A stretch of DNA of 64,000 nucleotides from Photobacterium sp. DA100 (GCF_029223585.1 NZ_CP119424.1:806001-870000), one strand, 5' to 3'. Shown: positions 52,010 to 62,149, counted from the first letter of the stretch. Numbers and translations are program-made. The notes: a model not told the origin generated them from the sequence alone.

Positions 52010-53566
52010 ATGCAAATTGGTGTGCCTAAGGAAATATTCGCGAATGAAACGCGGGTAGCTGCTACGCCCAAAACGGTTGAGCAGTTTATAAAAATGGGGT
52101 TCAGTGTTGCTGTCGAGCAGAATGCCGGTATTCATGCAAGTTTCGATGATGCTGCGTATGAGGCTGCAGGCGCCACTGTGGTTGGATTAGAAGATGTATG
52201 GGCTTCGGATATTATTCTGAAGGTCAACGCGCCACAAGTTAATGACCAAACGGGTGTTGACGAGTTTGACTTGATCAAAGATGGGGCGAGCTTAGTCAGC
52301 TTTATTTGGCCCGCTCAAAATGAAGCGTTACTAGAAAAGCTTTCTGGTAAAAACATCAATGTGATGGCGATGGACTCTGTTCCCCGTATTTCACGAGCAC
52401 AGGCACTCGATGCATTGAGCTCAATGGCTAACATTGCGGGCTATCGTGCAGTCGTTGAGGCGGCTCATGAGTTTGGCCGCTTTTTCACCGGCCAGATTAC
52501 TGCAGCGGGTAAAGTACCGCCGGCCAAGGTGCTCGTGGCTGGTGCCGGTGTTGCCGGTCTTGCCGCTATCGGTGCGGCAGGCAGCTTGGGTGCCATCGTC
52601 AGGGCCTTTGATGTTCGTCCCGAAGTAAAAGAGCAGGTCGAATCTATGGGGGCCGAATTCCTTGAAGTTGATTTTAAGGAAGACACTTCAACCGGTGATG
52701 GCTACGCCAAAGAAATGTCTGATGATTTCAACAAGGCGGCAGAGAAGCTGTATGCCGAGCAGGCCAAAGATGTTGATATCATAATCACGACGGCATTGAT
52801 CCCTGGCCGCCCGGCACCGAAACTGATCACCAAAGAAATGGTTGATTCAATGAAGCCGGGGAGCGTGATTGTTGACCTGGCCGCAGCCAACGGCGGTAAC
52901 TGTGAGTATGCCGAGGCAGGCAAAGTGATCACGACTGACAATGGGGTCAAGGTGATCGGCTATACCGATATGGTAGGGCGTTTGCCGACTCAGTCATCTC
53001 AGCTGTACGGCACGAACTTGGTTAACCTTTTCAAGCTGTTGTGCAAAGAAAAAGACGGCGCCATCGATATTGATTTTGATGATGAAGTGCTCCGCGGTCT
53101 AACGGTGATCAAGGAAGGTGAAGTTACCTGGCCTGCACCACCGATTAAGGTTTCTGCTGCTCCGGCTCCTGAAGCCCAACCTGTTGTAGAGCCAGTCAAG
53201 AAAGAAGAGAAGCCGACCTCACCGGCCAAGAAGTACGGTTTGATGGCGGCGGGTATCGCTGCATTTGGCTGGATTGCCAATTATGCACCTACTGAATTCC
53301 TTTCTCACTTTACTGTTTTCGTATTGGCCTGTGTGGTGGGCTACTACGTGGTTTGGAATGTAACGCACGCACTACACACCCCGCTAATGTCAGTAACAAA
53401 TGCTATTTCCGGCATCATTATCGTTGGTGCGTTGCTGCAGATAGGCCAAGGTAGTGGCTTAGTGACTTTCCTTGCCTTTATTGCGGTACTGATAGCCAGT
53501 ATCAACATATTTGGTGGTTTCACCGTAACCAAGCGCATGCTTGAAATGTTCCGTAAAGATAAATAA
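52010..53566 (+). CDS. pntA: NAD(P) transhydrogenase subunit alpha
   Basis: A 518-residue subunit of the proton-driven transhydrogenase in the inner membrane, which makes NADPH from NADH. The NAD-binding domain I shows [45 protein letters not shown] near residues 163-208 and [16 protein letters not shown]. The C-terminal part has four membrane segments. A proline/alanine-rich linker ([17 protein letters not shown]) joins them. ATG at 52010 with AGGGA upstream; a TTG two codons earlier is less good. Confidence 0.97.
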   Translation: MQIGVPKEIFANETRVAATPKTVEQFIKMGFSVAVEQNAGIHASFDDAAYEAAGATVVGLEDVWASDIILKVNAPQVNDQTGVDEFDLIKDGASLVSFIWPAQNEALLEKLSGKNINVMAMDSVPRISRAQALDALSSMANIAGYRAVVEAAHEFGRFFTGQITAAGKVPPAKVLVAGAGVAGLAAIGAAGSLGAIVRAFDVRPEVKEQVESMGAEFLEVDFKEDTSTGDGYAKEMSDDFNKAAEKLYAEQAKDVDIIITTALIPGRPAPKLITKEMVDSMKPGSVIVDLAAANGGNCEYAEAGKVITTDNGVKVIGYTDMVGRLPTQSSQLYGTNLVNLFKLLCKEKDGAIDIDFDDEVLRGLTVIKEGEVTWPAPPIKVSAAPAPEAQPVVEPVKKEEKPTSPAKKYGLMAAGIAAFGWIANYAPTEFLSHFTVFVLACVVGYYVVWNVTHALHTPLMSVTNAISGIIIVGALLQIGQGSGLVTFLAFIAVLIASINIFGGFTVTKRMLEMFRKDK

Positions 53567-53576
53567 GGAGTAACAA

Positions 53577-54953
53577 ATGTCTGCAGGAATCGTACAAGCA
53601 GCTTACATTGTTGCTGCTGTATTATTTATTATGTCGTTGGCGGGCCTTTCAAAGCAAGAGACGGCACGTTCGGGTAATTACTATGGTATTGCCGGCATGG
53701 CAATCGCCTTGATAGCGACCATCTTTGGCCCTGAATCACAGGGTACTGTTTGGGTTATCATCGCGATGATCATAGGTGGTGCGATCGGTATCTACTATGC
53801 ACGACGAGTAGAAATGACCGAAATGCCAGAGCTGGTTGCTATTCTCCACAGCTTCGTGGGTATGGCGGCAGTGCTGGTTGGCTTCAATACCTATTTCGAT
53901 CATGGTGAACTAACAGGAGTTATGCTCAATATCCACCTTGTGGAAATTTTCCTAGGGGTGTTCATTGGTGCGGTCACCTTTACAGGATCGGTGGTGGCAT
54001 TTGGTAAGCTTCGTGGCTCGATCTCATCGAAACCGCTTATGCTGCCTCATCGCCATAAGCTAAATTTGGCAGCTGTTGTAGTTTCTTTGTTGTTGATGAT
54101 TGCCTTTGTTAAGGCAGAAGGCTCTACAGCTGCGCTGGTTGTTGTGACCTTGATAGCATTTGCTTTCGGTTACCATTTGGTTGCCTCCATCGGTGGTGCG
54201 GATATGCCTGTCGTGGTTTCGATGCTGAACTCATACTCGGGCTGGGCCGCGGCGGCAGCAGGCTTCATGTTAGCCAACGACCTCCTGATTGTAACCGGCG
54301 CATTGGTAGGTTCTTCAGGTGCTATCCTGTCCTACATTATGTGTAAGGCGATGAACCGCTCTTTCATCAGTGTTATTGCCGGTGGTTTTGGTACCGACGG
54401 TTCGGTCGCGGCAGCGGATGAAGATCACGGCGAACATCATGAAGCATCAGCAGAAGAAGTTGCTGAAATGCTAAAAGATGCACGCTCCGTTATCATCACT
54501 CCTGGATACGGTATGGCAGTTGCACAGGCGCAATATCCAGTGCATGAAATTACTGAAAAGCTACGTAACAAAGGTGTTAACGTACGCTTCGGTATCCACC
54601 CGGTTGCGGGACGACTACCTGGCCATATGAACGTATTGTTGGCGGAGGCAAAAGTTCCGTATGATATCGTTTTGGAAATGGACGAAATTAACGAAGACTT
54701 CGCTGAAACAGACGTGGTGTTGGTGATCGGTGCGAATGACACTGTTAACCCTGCTGCGCTAGAAGATCCAAACAGTCCAATTGCGGGGATGCCTGTGCTG
54801 GAAGTGTGGAACTCCAAGCATGTTATTGTCTTCAAGCGTTCGATGAATACAGGTTATGCCGGCGTGCAGAACCCGTTATTCTTCAAAGAAAACTCACAGA
54901 TGCTATTTGGTGATGCGAAAGAGTCTTGTAACAAGATCCTAGAGCACATCTAA
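53577..54953 (+). CDS. pntB: NAD(P) transhydrogenase subunit beta
   Basis: A 458-residue subunit with about nine membrane helices (domain II) and the NADP-binding domain III (about residues 285-458; [56 protein letters not shown]). It forms the proton channel together with pntA. It starts 10 bases after the pntA stop. A terminator follows. Confidence 0.97.
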   Translation: MSAGIVQAAYIVAAVLFIMSLAGLSKQETARSGNYYGIAGMAIALIATIFGPESQGTVWVIIAMIIGGAIGIYYARRVEMTEMPELVAILHSFVGMAAVLVGFNTYFDHGELTGVMLNIHLVEIFLGVFIGAVTFTGSVVAFGKLRGSISSKPLMLPHRHKLNLAAVVVSLLLMIAFVKAEGSTAALVVVTLIAFAFGYHLVASIGGADMPVVVSMLNSYSGWAAAAAGFMLANDLLIVTGALVGSSGAILSYIMCKAMNRSFISVIAGGFGTDGSVAAADEDHGEHHEASAEEVAEMLKDARSVIITPGYGMAVAQAQYPVHEITEKLRNKGVNVRFGIHPVAGRLPGHMNVLLAEAKVPYDIVLEMDEINEDFAETDVVLVIGANDTVNPAALEDPNSPIAGMPVLEVWNSKHVIVFKRSMNTGYAGVQNPLFFKENSQMLFGDAKESCNKILEHI

Positions 54954-54989
54954 GAAGGGCTTTTTCTGCCTTTAGTGAGAAAGATATTG

Positions 54990-55019
54990 AAAGGGAGCCT
55001 TTGGCTCCCTTTGTTTTTT
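54990..55019 (+). terminator. Terminator of pntAB
   Basis: A perfect ten-base stem, AAAGGGAGCC and GGCTCCCTTT, with a three-base loop, followed by TGTTTTTTC. Confidence 0.92.
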
Positions 55020-55153
55020 CTGGCCTGTGGCTATATCCCAAAAGGGGGGGGCCAGTGTTGAATTGTGGAATTCCTAATAGCGATAATGATTTGTTAGTTA
55101 AAGCAAAATGGCGATAGAATTAAGTTTATGTAAGCAATAGCCGTTCTTTTCTT

Positions 55154-55166
55154 GCGTAACTTACGC
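55154..55166. promoter_or_regulatory. Palindrome upstream of vxrA
   Basis: GCGTAACTTACGC is a 13-base perfect palindrome (six-base arms, one-base centre), 78 bases before the vxrA start. It may be an operator for the two-component system or another regulator. Confidence 0.35.
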
Positions 55167-55244
55167 GGTTTGAGTGCACATTTATCCATCAGGCTAATGA
55201 CAAAGCCCTGACATATCCGAAAAGCGGGGTGATAGACTTCTGTT

Positions 55245-56684
55245 ATGAAAAAATTCGTCTTACTGTTCTCACTGCTGTTTGCCGGCACCGATACTGCGTT
55301 GGCAGAAAACTTACCCGAGCGTCTCAATGCGGTTCGGGCTGAGCTATTAGAAAGTGAGTCAGTAGCGACTTATGATTTCAGGCAGTTACAAGGGCAGTTT
55401 CCAACGCAACTATTGTTACCGTCAGCGCTGTTGCCTCAGTCGGCGACATACCCGCTGAAGTCATTGCAGCGGTTATATAGTAATTCATTGACTTGTAAGG
55501 GGCCTTGGCCGGTAACGCCTTTGCTGACTCAGCCGCTGGTTTTTACCCGGGCTATTTGTAACAACACCGTTTTACCGATCGGCTGGTTTTCAAGAGCAGG
55601 CTATATTCATCCTGGTGGGGGAAGTTATGCATCAAGGTATTTGGATAAGCACCCGGAACTAAAAGAAAAGCTTGGTGACTTTCTTCATATCCAAGAGCGG
55701 GATTTGGCTCCGACTAATACTGCGTTAGGGCGATTACAACGTATGAGCCGCGATGAGATTCATGTCTATATCGCTGGTGCTGAAGCCTTTATTTCCAATG
55801 GCGAACTATGGATTCGTAATGGTAATGAATACCATGTCTATGATCAGCCAAGGTGGTCGCCAATCCTTAACCAGTTTGATGTGAATTTTACCCGATTGAA
55901 TACAACCAGCTTTTGTATACTGAAAAGCGGTAATATCTGTTGGGAAGAAGAGGATAAGTCGCACCTGACGTTCTACCTATTGGTAGGCTTGCTGGTGGTA
56001 AACATCAGTTTGTTGTTTGGCTGGGGCTTCTATCGTTGGCGAATTCGTCGAAGAGCCATGCAAGAGCGAATGTTGGTCCTTCAGATACTGACTCACGAGC
56101 TGCGAACTCCCATAGCAAGTTTGGCTATGACAGTTGAGGGTTTTCGAAGACACTTTGATGCGCTGCCTGAAACCTTATATGATGAGTTCAGGCGATTGAC
56201 AGAAGACTCTCGGCGCTTGAGACAGCTTGCGGAAGCAAGTAAAGATTACTTACAAGCGAATCAACAGGAGCTAAGTGTGCAACATGTTGATTCGTTTAAT
56301 GAATGGGTTGAGTACCTGAGTGAACCATATGAAGTAACACTGGATCTCGCTGAGGATCGCCCTGTAGATGTGAACATATATTGGTTGGGCACCTGTATTG
56401 ACAATTTGTTGTCAAATGCCCACAAGTATGGCGTAAAGCCAGTAAAATTAACTTCATCGTATTCAAACGGAAAATTAATTGTAAGCGTTTCAGATAACGG
56501 TCAGCTTGGTGCAAAAGACTGGGCAAGATTAAGAAAGCCATTCGTAAGCGAACGCGGACTAGGGCTTGGGCTTACAATCGTTGAATCGATGATCCGAAGA
56601 ATGGGAGGGCGAATGAAGTTAGTTGGCCCTCCGACAACTTTTATATTGGAGATACCGTGTGAATCAAACTCTGCTTCTGGTTGA
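55245..56684 (+). CDS. vxrA: Sensor histidine kinase VxrA
   Basis: A 479-residue kinase with a signal-like N-terminus (1-20), a periplasmic DUF3404 domain (about 22-238, with several cysteines), one membrane helix (241-263), and the kinase core: H284 in LTHELRTPIASLA, N-box CIDNLLSNAHKYG, G-box GLGLGLTIVES. In V. cholerae VxrAB controls type VI secretion, biofilm and cell-wall stress genes. It comes directly after pntAB, as in that species. Confidence 0.95.
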   Translation: MKKFVLLFSLLFAGTDTALAENLPERLNAVRAELLESESVATYDFRQLQGQFPTQLLLPSALLPQSATYPLKSLQRLYSNSLTCKGPWPVTPLLTQPLVFTRAICNNTVLPIGWFSRAGYIHPGGGSYASRYLDKHPELKEKLGDFLHIQERDLAPTNTALGRLQRMSRDEIHVYIAGAEAFISNGELWIRNGNEYHVYDQPRWSPILNQFDVNFTRLNTTSFCILKSGNICWEEEDKSHLTFYLLVGLLVVNISLLFGWGFYRWRIRRRAMQERMLVLQILTHELRTPIASLAMTVEGFRRHFDALPETLYDEFRRLTEDSRRLRQLAEASKDYLQANQQELSVQHVDSFNEWVEYLSEPYEVTLDLAEDRPVDVNIYWLGTCIDNLLSNAHKYGVKPVKLTSSYSNGKLIVSVSDNGQLGAKDWARLRKPFVSERGLGLGLTIVESMIRRMGGRMKLVGPPTTFILEIPCESNSASG

Positions 56685-57321
56685 AGATGACCGCAACCTT
56701 GCTGATGGTTTACTCGAGAGCTTAAAAGGGGCAGGCTACCACTGCCTTTATGCTGATTGTGCGTCAAATGTTGCTGAGCACTGGGCTCAGGCTGATCTCG
56801 TTGTACTTGACCGTCAGTTGCCTGAAGGTGACTCTCTAAGTTACCTGAGTGATTGGCTGAAGATTAAACATGTACCCGTGATTTTGTTAACTGCGATGGT
56901 ATCTGTTTCCGATAAAGTCATTGGCCTCGACTCGGGTGCCAAGGACTACCTAACAAAGCCATTTGCTGAGGAAGAACTTCTTGCTCGAATTCGCCTTCAC
57001 CTTCGTTCTGGTGCGCCCGAGGCGGCCCCGAGCAATACGGTGTCGGTTGGCAACATTACTATCGACCTTGATAGTCGTGAAGTTAACCAGGGGGGTGACA
57101 GCGTCACTTTAACCCGTACCGAATTTGAACTGCTGGTATTTTTGGCGAAAAATGCTGGGCGAGTCTTTACCCGGGATGAGCTTCTTGATCAGGTTTGGGG
57201 CTATAACCATTACCCAACAACCCGAACTGTTGATACTCATATCCTTCAGTTGCGACAAAAACTACCGGGCATTGAGATTGAGACCCTTCGCGGTGTAGGC
57301 TATCGGATGAAGTCCGCATAA
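56659..57321 (+). CDS. vxrB: Response regulator VxrB
   Basis: A 220-residue OmpR-type regulator. The receiver has E9-D10-D11, the phospho-acceptor D51 in VVLDRQLPEGDS and a lysine in YLTKPF. The DNA-binding winged helix is at about 130-218 (TRTEFELLVFLAKNAGRVFTRDELLDQVWG, TVDTHILQLRQKL). GTG start with GGAG seven bases upstream; it overlaps the end of vxrA by 26 bases. Partner of VxrA. Confidence 0.95.
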   Translation: MNQTLLLVEDDRNLADGLLESLKGAGYHCLYADCASNVAEHWAQADLVVLDRQLPEGDSLSYLSDWLKIKHVPVILLTAMVSVSDKVIGLDSGAKDYLTKPFAEEELLARIRLHLRSGAPEAAPSNTVSVGNITIDLDSREVNQGGDSVTLTRTEFELLVFLAKNAGRVFTRDELLDQVWGYNHYPTTRTVDTHILQLRQKLPGIEIETLRGVGYRMKSA

Positions 57322-57328
57322 GCTTGTT

Positions 57329-58192
57329 ATGTCCAATTTATCGATAGCCTGTTCACTGTTGGTTTTGCATTCGGCGCTGTGGGCGCCGAGTGTTCTTGCC
57401 AGTTGGTTTGTTTCTCAAGATGTTTTCACGATGGCCCATCAAAAGCTACTCGAAGGTAAAACCAGCGAGAGCTTTGGTGCTATGGTACAAGCTTGGCAGC
57501 AATCCCCCAGTGTTGATCAACAAAACAACCTCAACGATTTGCTCCAGCTTGCTATTACTGAAGATTGTGGGCGAAGCCTCGATGTTACCGCATTGCCACC
57601 GTGGTTATCGACCCTGGTTATCCAGCGAGAGATGGTACAGAACCAAAACCAGGTTTTGCCGCGCTTGGCTATCACCGGTACTTCTGAGCAGCGAATTACG
57701 AACATCGATTTTATACGTTGGCCTGAAGAGTCAGTGTTGTCCGCGACCCCAAAAATCAATAACGGTGGCTATTTTTCCTTAGAAACTAAACGATTGGAAA
57801 AAGCCAGCAGTGAGGGGCTGTACCAGATGATCATTAGTGCGGATGGTGAGGAAAGCTACAAAACGTGGGTTCTTCTGACTCGTCCTCACAGTAAGCAACG
57901 TATAGGTTGGGTAGATAGCCGGAATTGGCGCATTGAGAGGAATGGTCTTCCTGACAAAGTCTGCCCATCTCCTGTCTTGTCAATGAATATTTACGATCTC
58001 AATGACACGTCATGGACACCGCTTTGGACTGAAAATGTCGATGGCAAGCTGCCCACGACTTTGCCTGACATCGATTTACCTGATGGCCGTTATTGGTTGA
58101 GTGTTGGTATTATTCATAGCCGATGGCAGGGGGAAATTGCTATTCGGGATATCCAGAGTATTACTCGACCTGTCGAACATTCAGATATGTAA
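57329..58192 (+). CDS. vxrC: VxrC-like DUF2861 protein
   Basis: A 287-residue secreted protein with a signal peptide (about 1-25, ending VLAS) and the DUF2861 pattern (DVFTMAHQKLLEGKTSESFGAMVQAW, WVDSRNWRIERNGLPDKVCPSPVLSMNIYDL, YWLSVGIIHSRWQGEIAIRDIQ). It follows vxrB by seven bases. In V. cholerae this gene is the third of vxrABCDE; vxrD and vxrE are not present after it here. Exact role unknown. Confidence 0.87.
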   Translation: MSNLSIACSLLVLHSALWAPSVLASWFVSQDVFTMAHQKLLEGKTSESFGAMVQAWQQSPSVDQQNNLNDLLQLAITEDCGRSLDVTALPPWLSTLVIQREMVQNQNQVLPRLAITGTSEQRITNIDFIRWPEESVLSATPKINNGGYFSLETKRLEKASSEGLYQMIISADGEESYKTWVLLTRPHSKQRIGWVDSRNWRIERNGLPDKVCPSPVLSMNIYDLNDTSWTPLWTENVDGKLPTTLPDIDLPDGRYWLSVGIIHSRWQGEIAIRDIQSITRPVEHSDM

Positions 58193-58281
58193 ACGCAGCA
58201 GAATATGCGACCCATTAGTAAGGTGTCGAATCTAATCCACTGATTTATAGCAGCTATTTATTGCGTCTCGATTAATTTATA

Positions 58282-58329
58282 AAGATGTATTTTCATCGCA
58301 ACTTTAAAGGTGTATTATTTATGCATGTT
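58282..58329 (+). promoter_or_regulatory. Two NsrR-like sites upstream of nnrS
   Basis: Two 23-base dyads resemble the NsrR site AAGATGYATTT-N-AAATRCATCTT. Site 1 (58282-58304): left arm AAGATGTATTT, an exact half; right half weak. Site 2 (58307-58329): left AAGGTGTATTA, right TTATGCATGTT. TATAAA at 58278-58283 sits just before, so a bound NsrR would block a promoter there. NsrR is the nitric oxide-sensing repressor of nnrS in Vibrio and enterics. Confidence 0.6.
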
Positions 58330-58348
58330 TAGAGTGGGTGATGAAACC

Positions 58349-59554
58349 ATGATGCAAATTCTTGATAGTGAAAAAGAGCAAAAGATCCTGCCTTTATTTC
58401 GCTTAGCCTTTCGACCGTTTTTCCTTGCCGCAAGTATGCTGTCTGTTGTCTCTATGTTGCTTTGGGGAGGATTTTGGGCCGGTAATGCCTCGCTAGCTGG
58501 TTATATGTATAGCAACCCAATTTGGTGGCATAGCCATGAAATGCTGATTGGGTTTACGGGGGCAATTATTATTGGTTTCTTGCTGACTGCAGTACAAAAC
58601 TGGACAGGGAATCCGGGTGTTAGGGGATGGAAACTTGCGACCATCTTTGCTTTTTGGCTGACTGCAAGACTGGGTATGTTTACCAGTACGCCACACGTAG
58701 CCTGGATGGTCATCGATCTTGTTTGGTTGCCATTGGCTGCCGGTTTTCTCGCTCATCCCATCATAGTCCGTCGCCAGTGGAACAACTTGTTCTTTGCGCC
58801 TTTGATTGTGCTGATGACCGTACTGAATGCTTTGTTTCACGTTATTGCGTTAGGCGAGAGTGATATTTCATTGCGCGCTGTGTCATTTGCGACGGTTATG
58901 GTTATCAGTGTTATCGTTCTTGTCGTCGGGGGGAGGGTGATCCCATTCTTTACCTGGCGTGGGACGCAAACTGAGCAAATTACTCGGATCAAAGGGTTGG
59001 AATATGGTGCTTTGCTGCCTAGTTGGTTGCTATTGCTCAATGTTTTATTGCCTTTGCCGGAGCAAGTATCGGCATTCACACTTCCCGCATTGCTAGCGGT
59101 AACGGGTATCATGCATTTGATCCGCTTTGTTCGCTGGCGCACGCTCTCAACAATTCGCGTTCCATTACTGTGGCTACTGCACTTTGCATACCTTGCGATG
59201 ATTGTTGGTATGGTGTTGTTGGCCGTGCACTATTTAACAGGCAGTGTGGACTACAGTGTTGCGCTTCATGTAATGACTGTCGGCGGAATTGGTTGCATGA
59301 TCTTGGCAATGATAGCCCGTGTCTCTCTGGGTCATACGGGGCGTGCACTACAAATTAAGCCTGTGATGGTGGGAGCATTTGTTGCTCTGGTGTTGGCGAC
59401 ACTTTCTCGTACGCTACTAATCGCGTTCCAGCCAACGATGACGATTCAGGGCTATATTATTTCAGCTGGGTTGTGGGCACTGGCATTCACAATATTTACA
59501 GTAGTGTACTTTCCGATCTTATCCAAACCCCGTATCGATGGAAGGCCAGGTTAA
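58349..59554 (+). CDS. nnrS: NnrS family protein
   Basis: A 401-residue haem- and copper-containing membrane protein with about twelve helices, protecting against nitrosative stress. Family signs: PLFRLAFRPFFLAASMLS at the start, NPIWWHSHEMLIGFTGAIIIGFLLTAVQNWTG, HVMTVGGIGCMILAMIARVSLGHTGR. The ATG at 58349 is chosen because the upstream NsrR-like dyad runs over the earlier ATG at 58325; a start at 58352 is also possible. Confidence 0.92.
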   Translation: MMQILDSEKEQKILPLFRLAFRPFFLAASMLSVVSMLLWGGFWAGNASLAGYMYSNPIWWHSHEMLIGFTGAIIIGFLLTAVQNWTGNPGVRGWKLATIFAFWLTARLGMFTSTPHVAWMVIDLVWLPLAAGFLAHPIIVRRQWNNLFFAPLIVLMTVLNALFHVIALGESDISLRAVSFATVMVISVIVLVVGGRVIPFFTWRGTQTEQITRIKGLEYGALLPSWLLLLNVLLPLPEQVSAFTLPALLAVTGIMHLIRFVRWRTLSTIRVPLLWLLHFAYLAMIVGMVLLAVHYLTGSVDYSVALHVMTVGGIGCMILAMIARVSLGHTGRALQIKPVMVGAFVALVLATLSRTLLIAFQPTMTIQGYIISAGLWALAFTIFTVVYFPILSKPRIDGRPG

Positions 59555-59621
59555 ATAGCAGGTGACAATATCGACCCAAGTCAATAAAATATGTGCTCTA
59601 TTATTTCGGGTAAGATGAATT

Positions 59622-59792
59622 ATGTTTAACAACACGCCGACATTGACTCACGCACAGCAACAAGAAGCTGCGGAAAAAATCCATGAGCTGATGGCACAAG
59701 GGATCAGCAGTGGTGAAGCAATTATGATTGTCGCTAATGCAATTCGAGAAGCGGAAGCGAAAAAAGTAGAGTCGGAAGACGATCAAAATTAA
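59622..59792 (+). CDS. yoaH: YoaH family (UPF0181) protein
   Basis: A 56-residue protein with the UPF0181 pattern: [20 protein letters not shown] (residues 8-27), then [19 protein letters not shown], and an acidic end. Function unknown in the family. The ribosome site is weak. A frame on the other strand over the same DNA is a shadow. Its own terminator follows. Confidence 0.9.
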   Translation: MFNNTPTLTHAQQQEAAEKIHELMAQGISSGEAIMIVANAIREAEAKKVESEDDQN

Positions 59793-59821
59793 TTTGTCTT
59801 ATCCCTGATACAAATTACATA

Positions 59822-59850
59822 AAACGGGCACCTATTGGCGCCCGTTTTTT
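59822..59850 (+). terminator. Terminator of yoaH
   Basis: An eight-base stem, AAACGGGC and GCCCGTTT, with a ten-base loop, running into a T tract. Confidence 0.85.
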
Positions 59851-59992
59851 CATCAAATCGTGCAATAAATCTCAGTTGTTTGTTGCTAATTGGGTACAAT
59901 CAAGCTTATAAGAGTGTTCATGCCCTAATTTATGATCTGGCCTTATTGGGTTGGGGTATGGTCGTTGTCAGATTTAGATGAAGGAGGGAAGG

Positions 59993-60508
59993 ATGAATAA
60001 CCGTTACCTCAAGGCTCGTACATTGGCCCGGGCCAAGCACAAAGGACAGATGTACGGTGACGTTCCATATTATATCCATCTCGATGCAGTTTCTCGCTTA
60101 GCGAGCCCGTTCGGCACTGATGCAATGATCGTGGCACAGCTGCATGATGTACTTGAAGATACTGAAGCAACGATAGACGAATTGGTTGCGGATTTTGGTT
60201 TTCTAGTTGCTGACGCGGTCAGCTACATGACTGATGACAAATTAGAAAATAGACAAGCAAGAAAGGATCAAATTAACCTGCGACTTGCAACGCTCGATAC
60301 GGTTGAAGAGGCGGCAAGAATTGCATTAATCGTTAAAGCCTGTGATCGTTTAGCTAATGTTCGAGCTAGTTTGTACAGTAATCACCATTTTTACCAGCTT
60401 TATCAGGAAGAACACCACGCATTTAAACAGTCGGTATATCGCAAAGGCTTATGTGAAGCTATTTGGTGGGAACTTGATAATTTATTACGCTATTCAGAAG
60501 CATCATGA
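59993..60508 (+). CDS. HD domain protein (SpoT/RelA-like hydrolase fold)
   Basis: A 171-residue protein with the HD metal-dependent phosphohydrolase set: H29 (YYIHLDAV), HD 51-52 (AQLHDVLEDT) and the later aspartate in KACDRLANV. It resembles the hydrolase half of RelA/SpoT and small alarmone hydrolases, so (p)ppGpp hydrolysis or another nucleotide phosphate is possible. No synthetase domain. ATG at 59993 with GGAGGG close before; longer start rejected. Confidence 0.85.
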   Translation: MNNRYLKARTLARAKHKGQMYGDVPYYIHLDAVSRLASPFGTDAMIVAQLHDVLEDTEATIDELVADFGFLVADAVSYMTDDKLENRQARKDQINLRLATLDTVEEAARIALIVKACDRLANVRASLYSNHHFYQLYQEEHHAFKQSVYRKGLCEAIWWELDNLLRYSEAS

Positions 60509-60511
60509 AAG

Positions 60512-60536
60512 AAGGGCTCATATTGAGCCCTTTTTG
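60512..60536. terminator. Terminator between the HD gene and nadE
   Basis: A perfect nine-base stem, AAGGGCTCA and TGAGCCCTT, with a three-base loop and TTTTG after. It lies between convergent genes and may serve both. Confidence 0.85.
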
Positions 60537-60560
60537 TTACATATTCCAGAATAGCCAGGC

Positions 60561-61397
60561 TTATTCTTCGTCGTAAATAGTAGGAATCGGCTGACGCTTG
60601 TGCTGCGTTGCTTTGTAGATCCCCACTAAGCGATCAGCAACAAGCTCATCGATGGCTTTCCCCTCAAGGAAGTCATCAATTTGGTCGTAGCTGATGTTCA
60701 GCGCATCTTCGTCGGCTTTTTGTGGTGCCAACTCTTCGAGATCGGCGGTTGGAACTTTGAATACAAGTTGTTCCGGTGCCCCCAGTTTAGCCGCAACTTG
60801 GCGAACCTGGCGTTTGTTCAGGCCAAACAACGGGGCAAGATCGCAAGCGCCATCACCGAACTTGGTGTAGAAACCGGTGATATTTTCAGCCGAGTGATCC
60901 GTGCCCAATACGAGGCCACCGACCAAGCCGGCAATCTCATACTGGGCAATCATGCGGGTACGGGCTTTTACATTGCCTTTAACGAAATCGACAGAGCCTT
61001 CATTTTCAGGAGTAAGTCCTGTGCCTTCCAGCGCCTGAAGCGTACTGGCATGGGTTCCGTCTACACCGTCTTTGATATTGACGCTAACAGAATGGCTAGG
61101 CTGGATAAATGACAGGGCAAGTTGTGCTTCGTCTTCGTCTTTTTGCTCGCCATAAGGTAAACGAACAGCAATGAATTGATAATCATTAGTTTGTTCGGCT
61201 GCATTCAGGCCCTCAATGGCCAGTTGGGCTAGACGGCCAAGTGTGGTTGAATCAACACCGCCACTGATACCTAAAACCAGTGACTTGCATCCTGACTGTT
61301 TGAGTTTTTTCTGAATAAACGCAATTCGGCGTTCAATTTCAAAATCCACATCAATTTTTGGTAATACGCGCATTTCGTCGCGAATTAACTGTTCCAT
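60561..61397 (-). CDS. nadE: NAD synthetase, ammonia-dependent
   Basis: A 278-residue enzyme that makes NAD from nicotinate adenine dinucleotide and ammonia. The ATP pyrophosphatase P-loop SGGVDS is at 45-50. Further family segments: [35 protein letters not shown]. No glutaminase domain, so ammonia is used directly. It is divergent to the NadD-like gene, with which it makes a NAD-synthesis pair. Confidence 0.96.
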   Translation of the reverse strand: MEQLIRDEMRVLPKIDVDFEIERRIAFIQKKLKQSGCKSLVLGISGGVDSTTLGRLAQLAIEGLNAAEQTNDYQFIAVRLPYGEQKDEDEAQLALSFIQPSHSVSVNIKDGVDGTHASTLQALEGTGLTPENEGSVDFVKGNVKARTRMIAQYEIAGLVGGLVLGTDHSAENITGFYTKFGDGACDLAPLFGLNKRQVRQVAAKLGAPEQLVFKVPTADLEELAPQKADEDALNISYDQIDDFLEGKAIDELVADRLVGIYKATQHKRQPIPTIYDEE

Positions 61398-61579
61398 AAT
61401 GAATCAATCCTCAGGGGCGTGCCCAATTTGTAACCATATAGCGTTATTTAATGCAAAAAAAAGATGAAATGCACTAAACCTTTTGCAAAATATGCGATAA
61501 CTCTATGTAAGGATCAATCCTCTTACGCGAAATAAGTAAAATATTCAGCAAAACGGCATAAAAAAAGGACATTCCAGTC

Positions 61580-62101
61580 ATGACAGCATCAATTGCCATT
61601 TTCGGTAGTGCATTTAATCCACCGAGCCTTGGCCATAAGTCAGTGATCGAGCGTTTAACTCATTTTGATAAGGTCATTTTACTCCCAAGTTTCAGTCATG
61701 CATGGGGTAAGCAGATGCTGGACTTCGATTTGCGCTGTCAATTGGTGGAAGCATTTATTGAAGACCTAGCGATGGATAACCTTGAGCTCTCGACCCTCGA
61801 AAAAGAGATAGCGATAGGGGATGAAGCCATTACCACATTTGCTGTCCTCGAGGCGTTAGAGCAAAAGTATCCGGCGGCGCACCTAACCTTTGTCGTCGGC
61901 CCTGACAACTTTCTCAATTTTGCCAAGTTCTTCAAGGCCGACGAGATAATGCAGCGCTGGCAGGTACTTGCCTGTCCCGAAACGGTCAAGGTCCGAAGTA
62001 CCCAAATTCGTGAGCAGATTATCAATAATCGCAAAATCTCACATTTAACAACGAACAAGGTTGCTACAATGCTGAGTGAGAATAAGTGGTATGCCAATTA
62101 G
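61580..62101 (+). CDS. Nicotinate/nicotinamide mononucleotide adenylyltransferase-like protein
   Basis: A 173-residue nucleotidyltransferase of the NadD/cytidylyltransferase fold. The ATP motif GSAFNPPSLGH is at 9-19, and the C-terminal motif is VRSTQIREQI (normally ISSTxIR). Shorter than E. coli NadD (213), and the middle is divergent, so it may be a second adenylyltransferase in the NAD pathway or for a different substrate. AAGGA lies ten bases before the ATG. Divergent from nadE. Confidence 0.85.
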   Translation: MTASIAIFGSAFNPPSLGHKSVIERLTHFDKVILLPSFSHAWGKQMLDFDLRCQLVEAFIEDLAMDNLELSTLEKEIAIGDEAITTFAVLEALEQKYPAAHLTFVVGPDNFLNFAKFFKADEIMQRWQVLACPETVKVRSTQIREQIINNRKISHLTTNKVATMLSENKWYAN

Positions 62102-62149
62102 GTGTTGGTAATGCCGTTGTGTTGTAGTGAGTATGGTTAAGCAGTAATC

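Noticed and set aside
59601..59786. A 61-codon minus-strand frame
   Set aside because: It lies over yoaH, which has a recognisable UPF0181 sequence on the plus strand.
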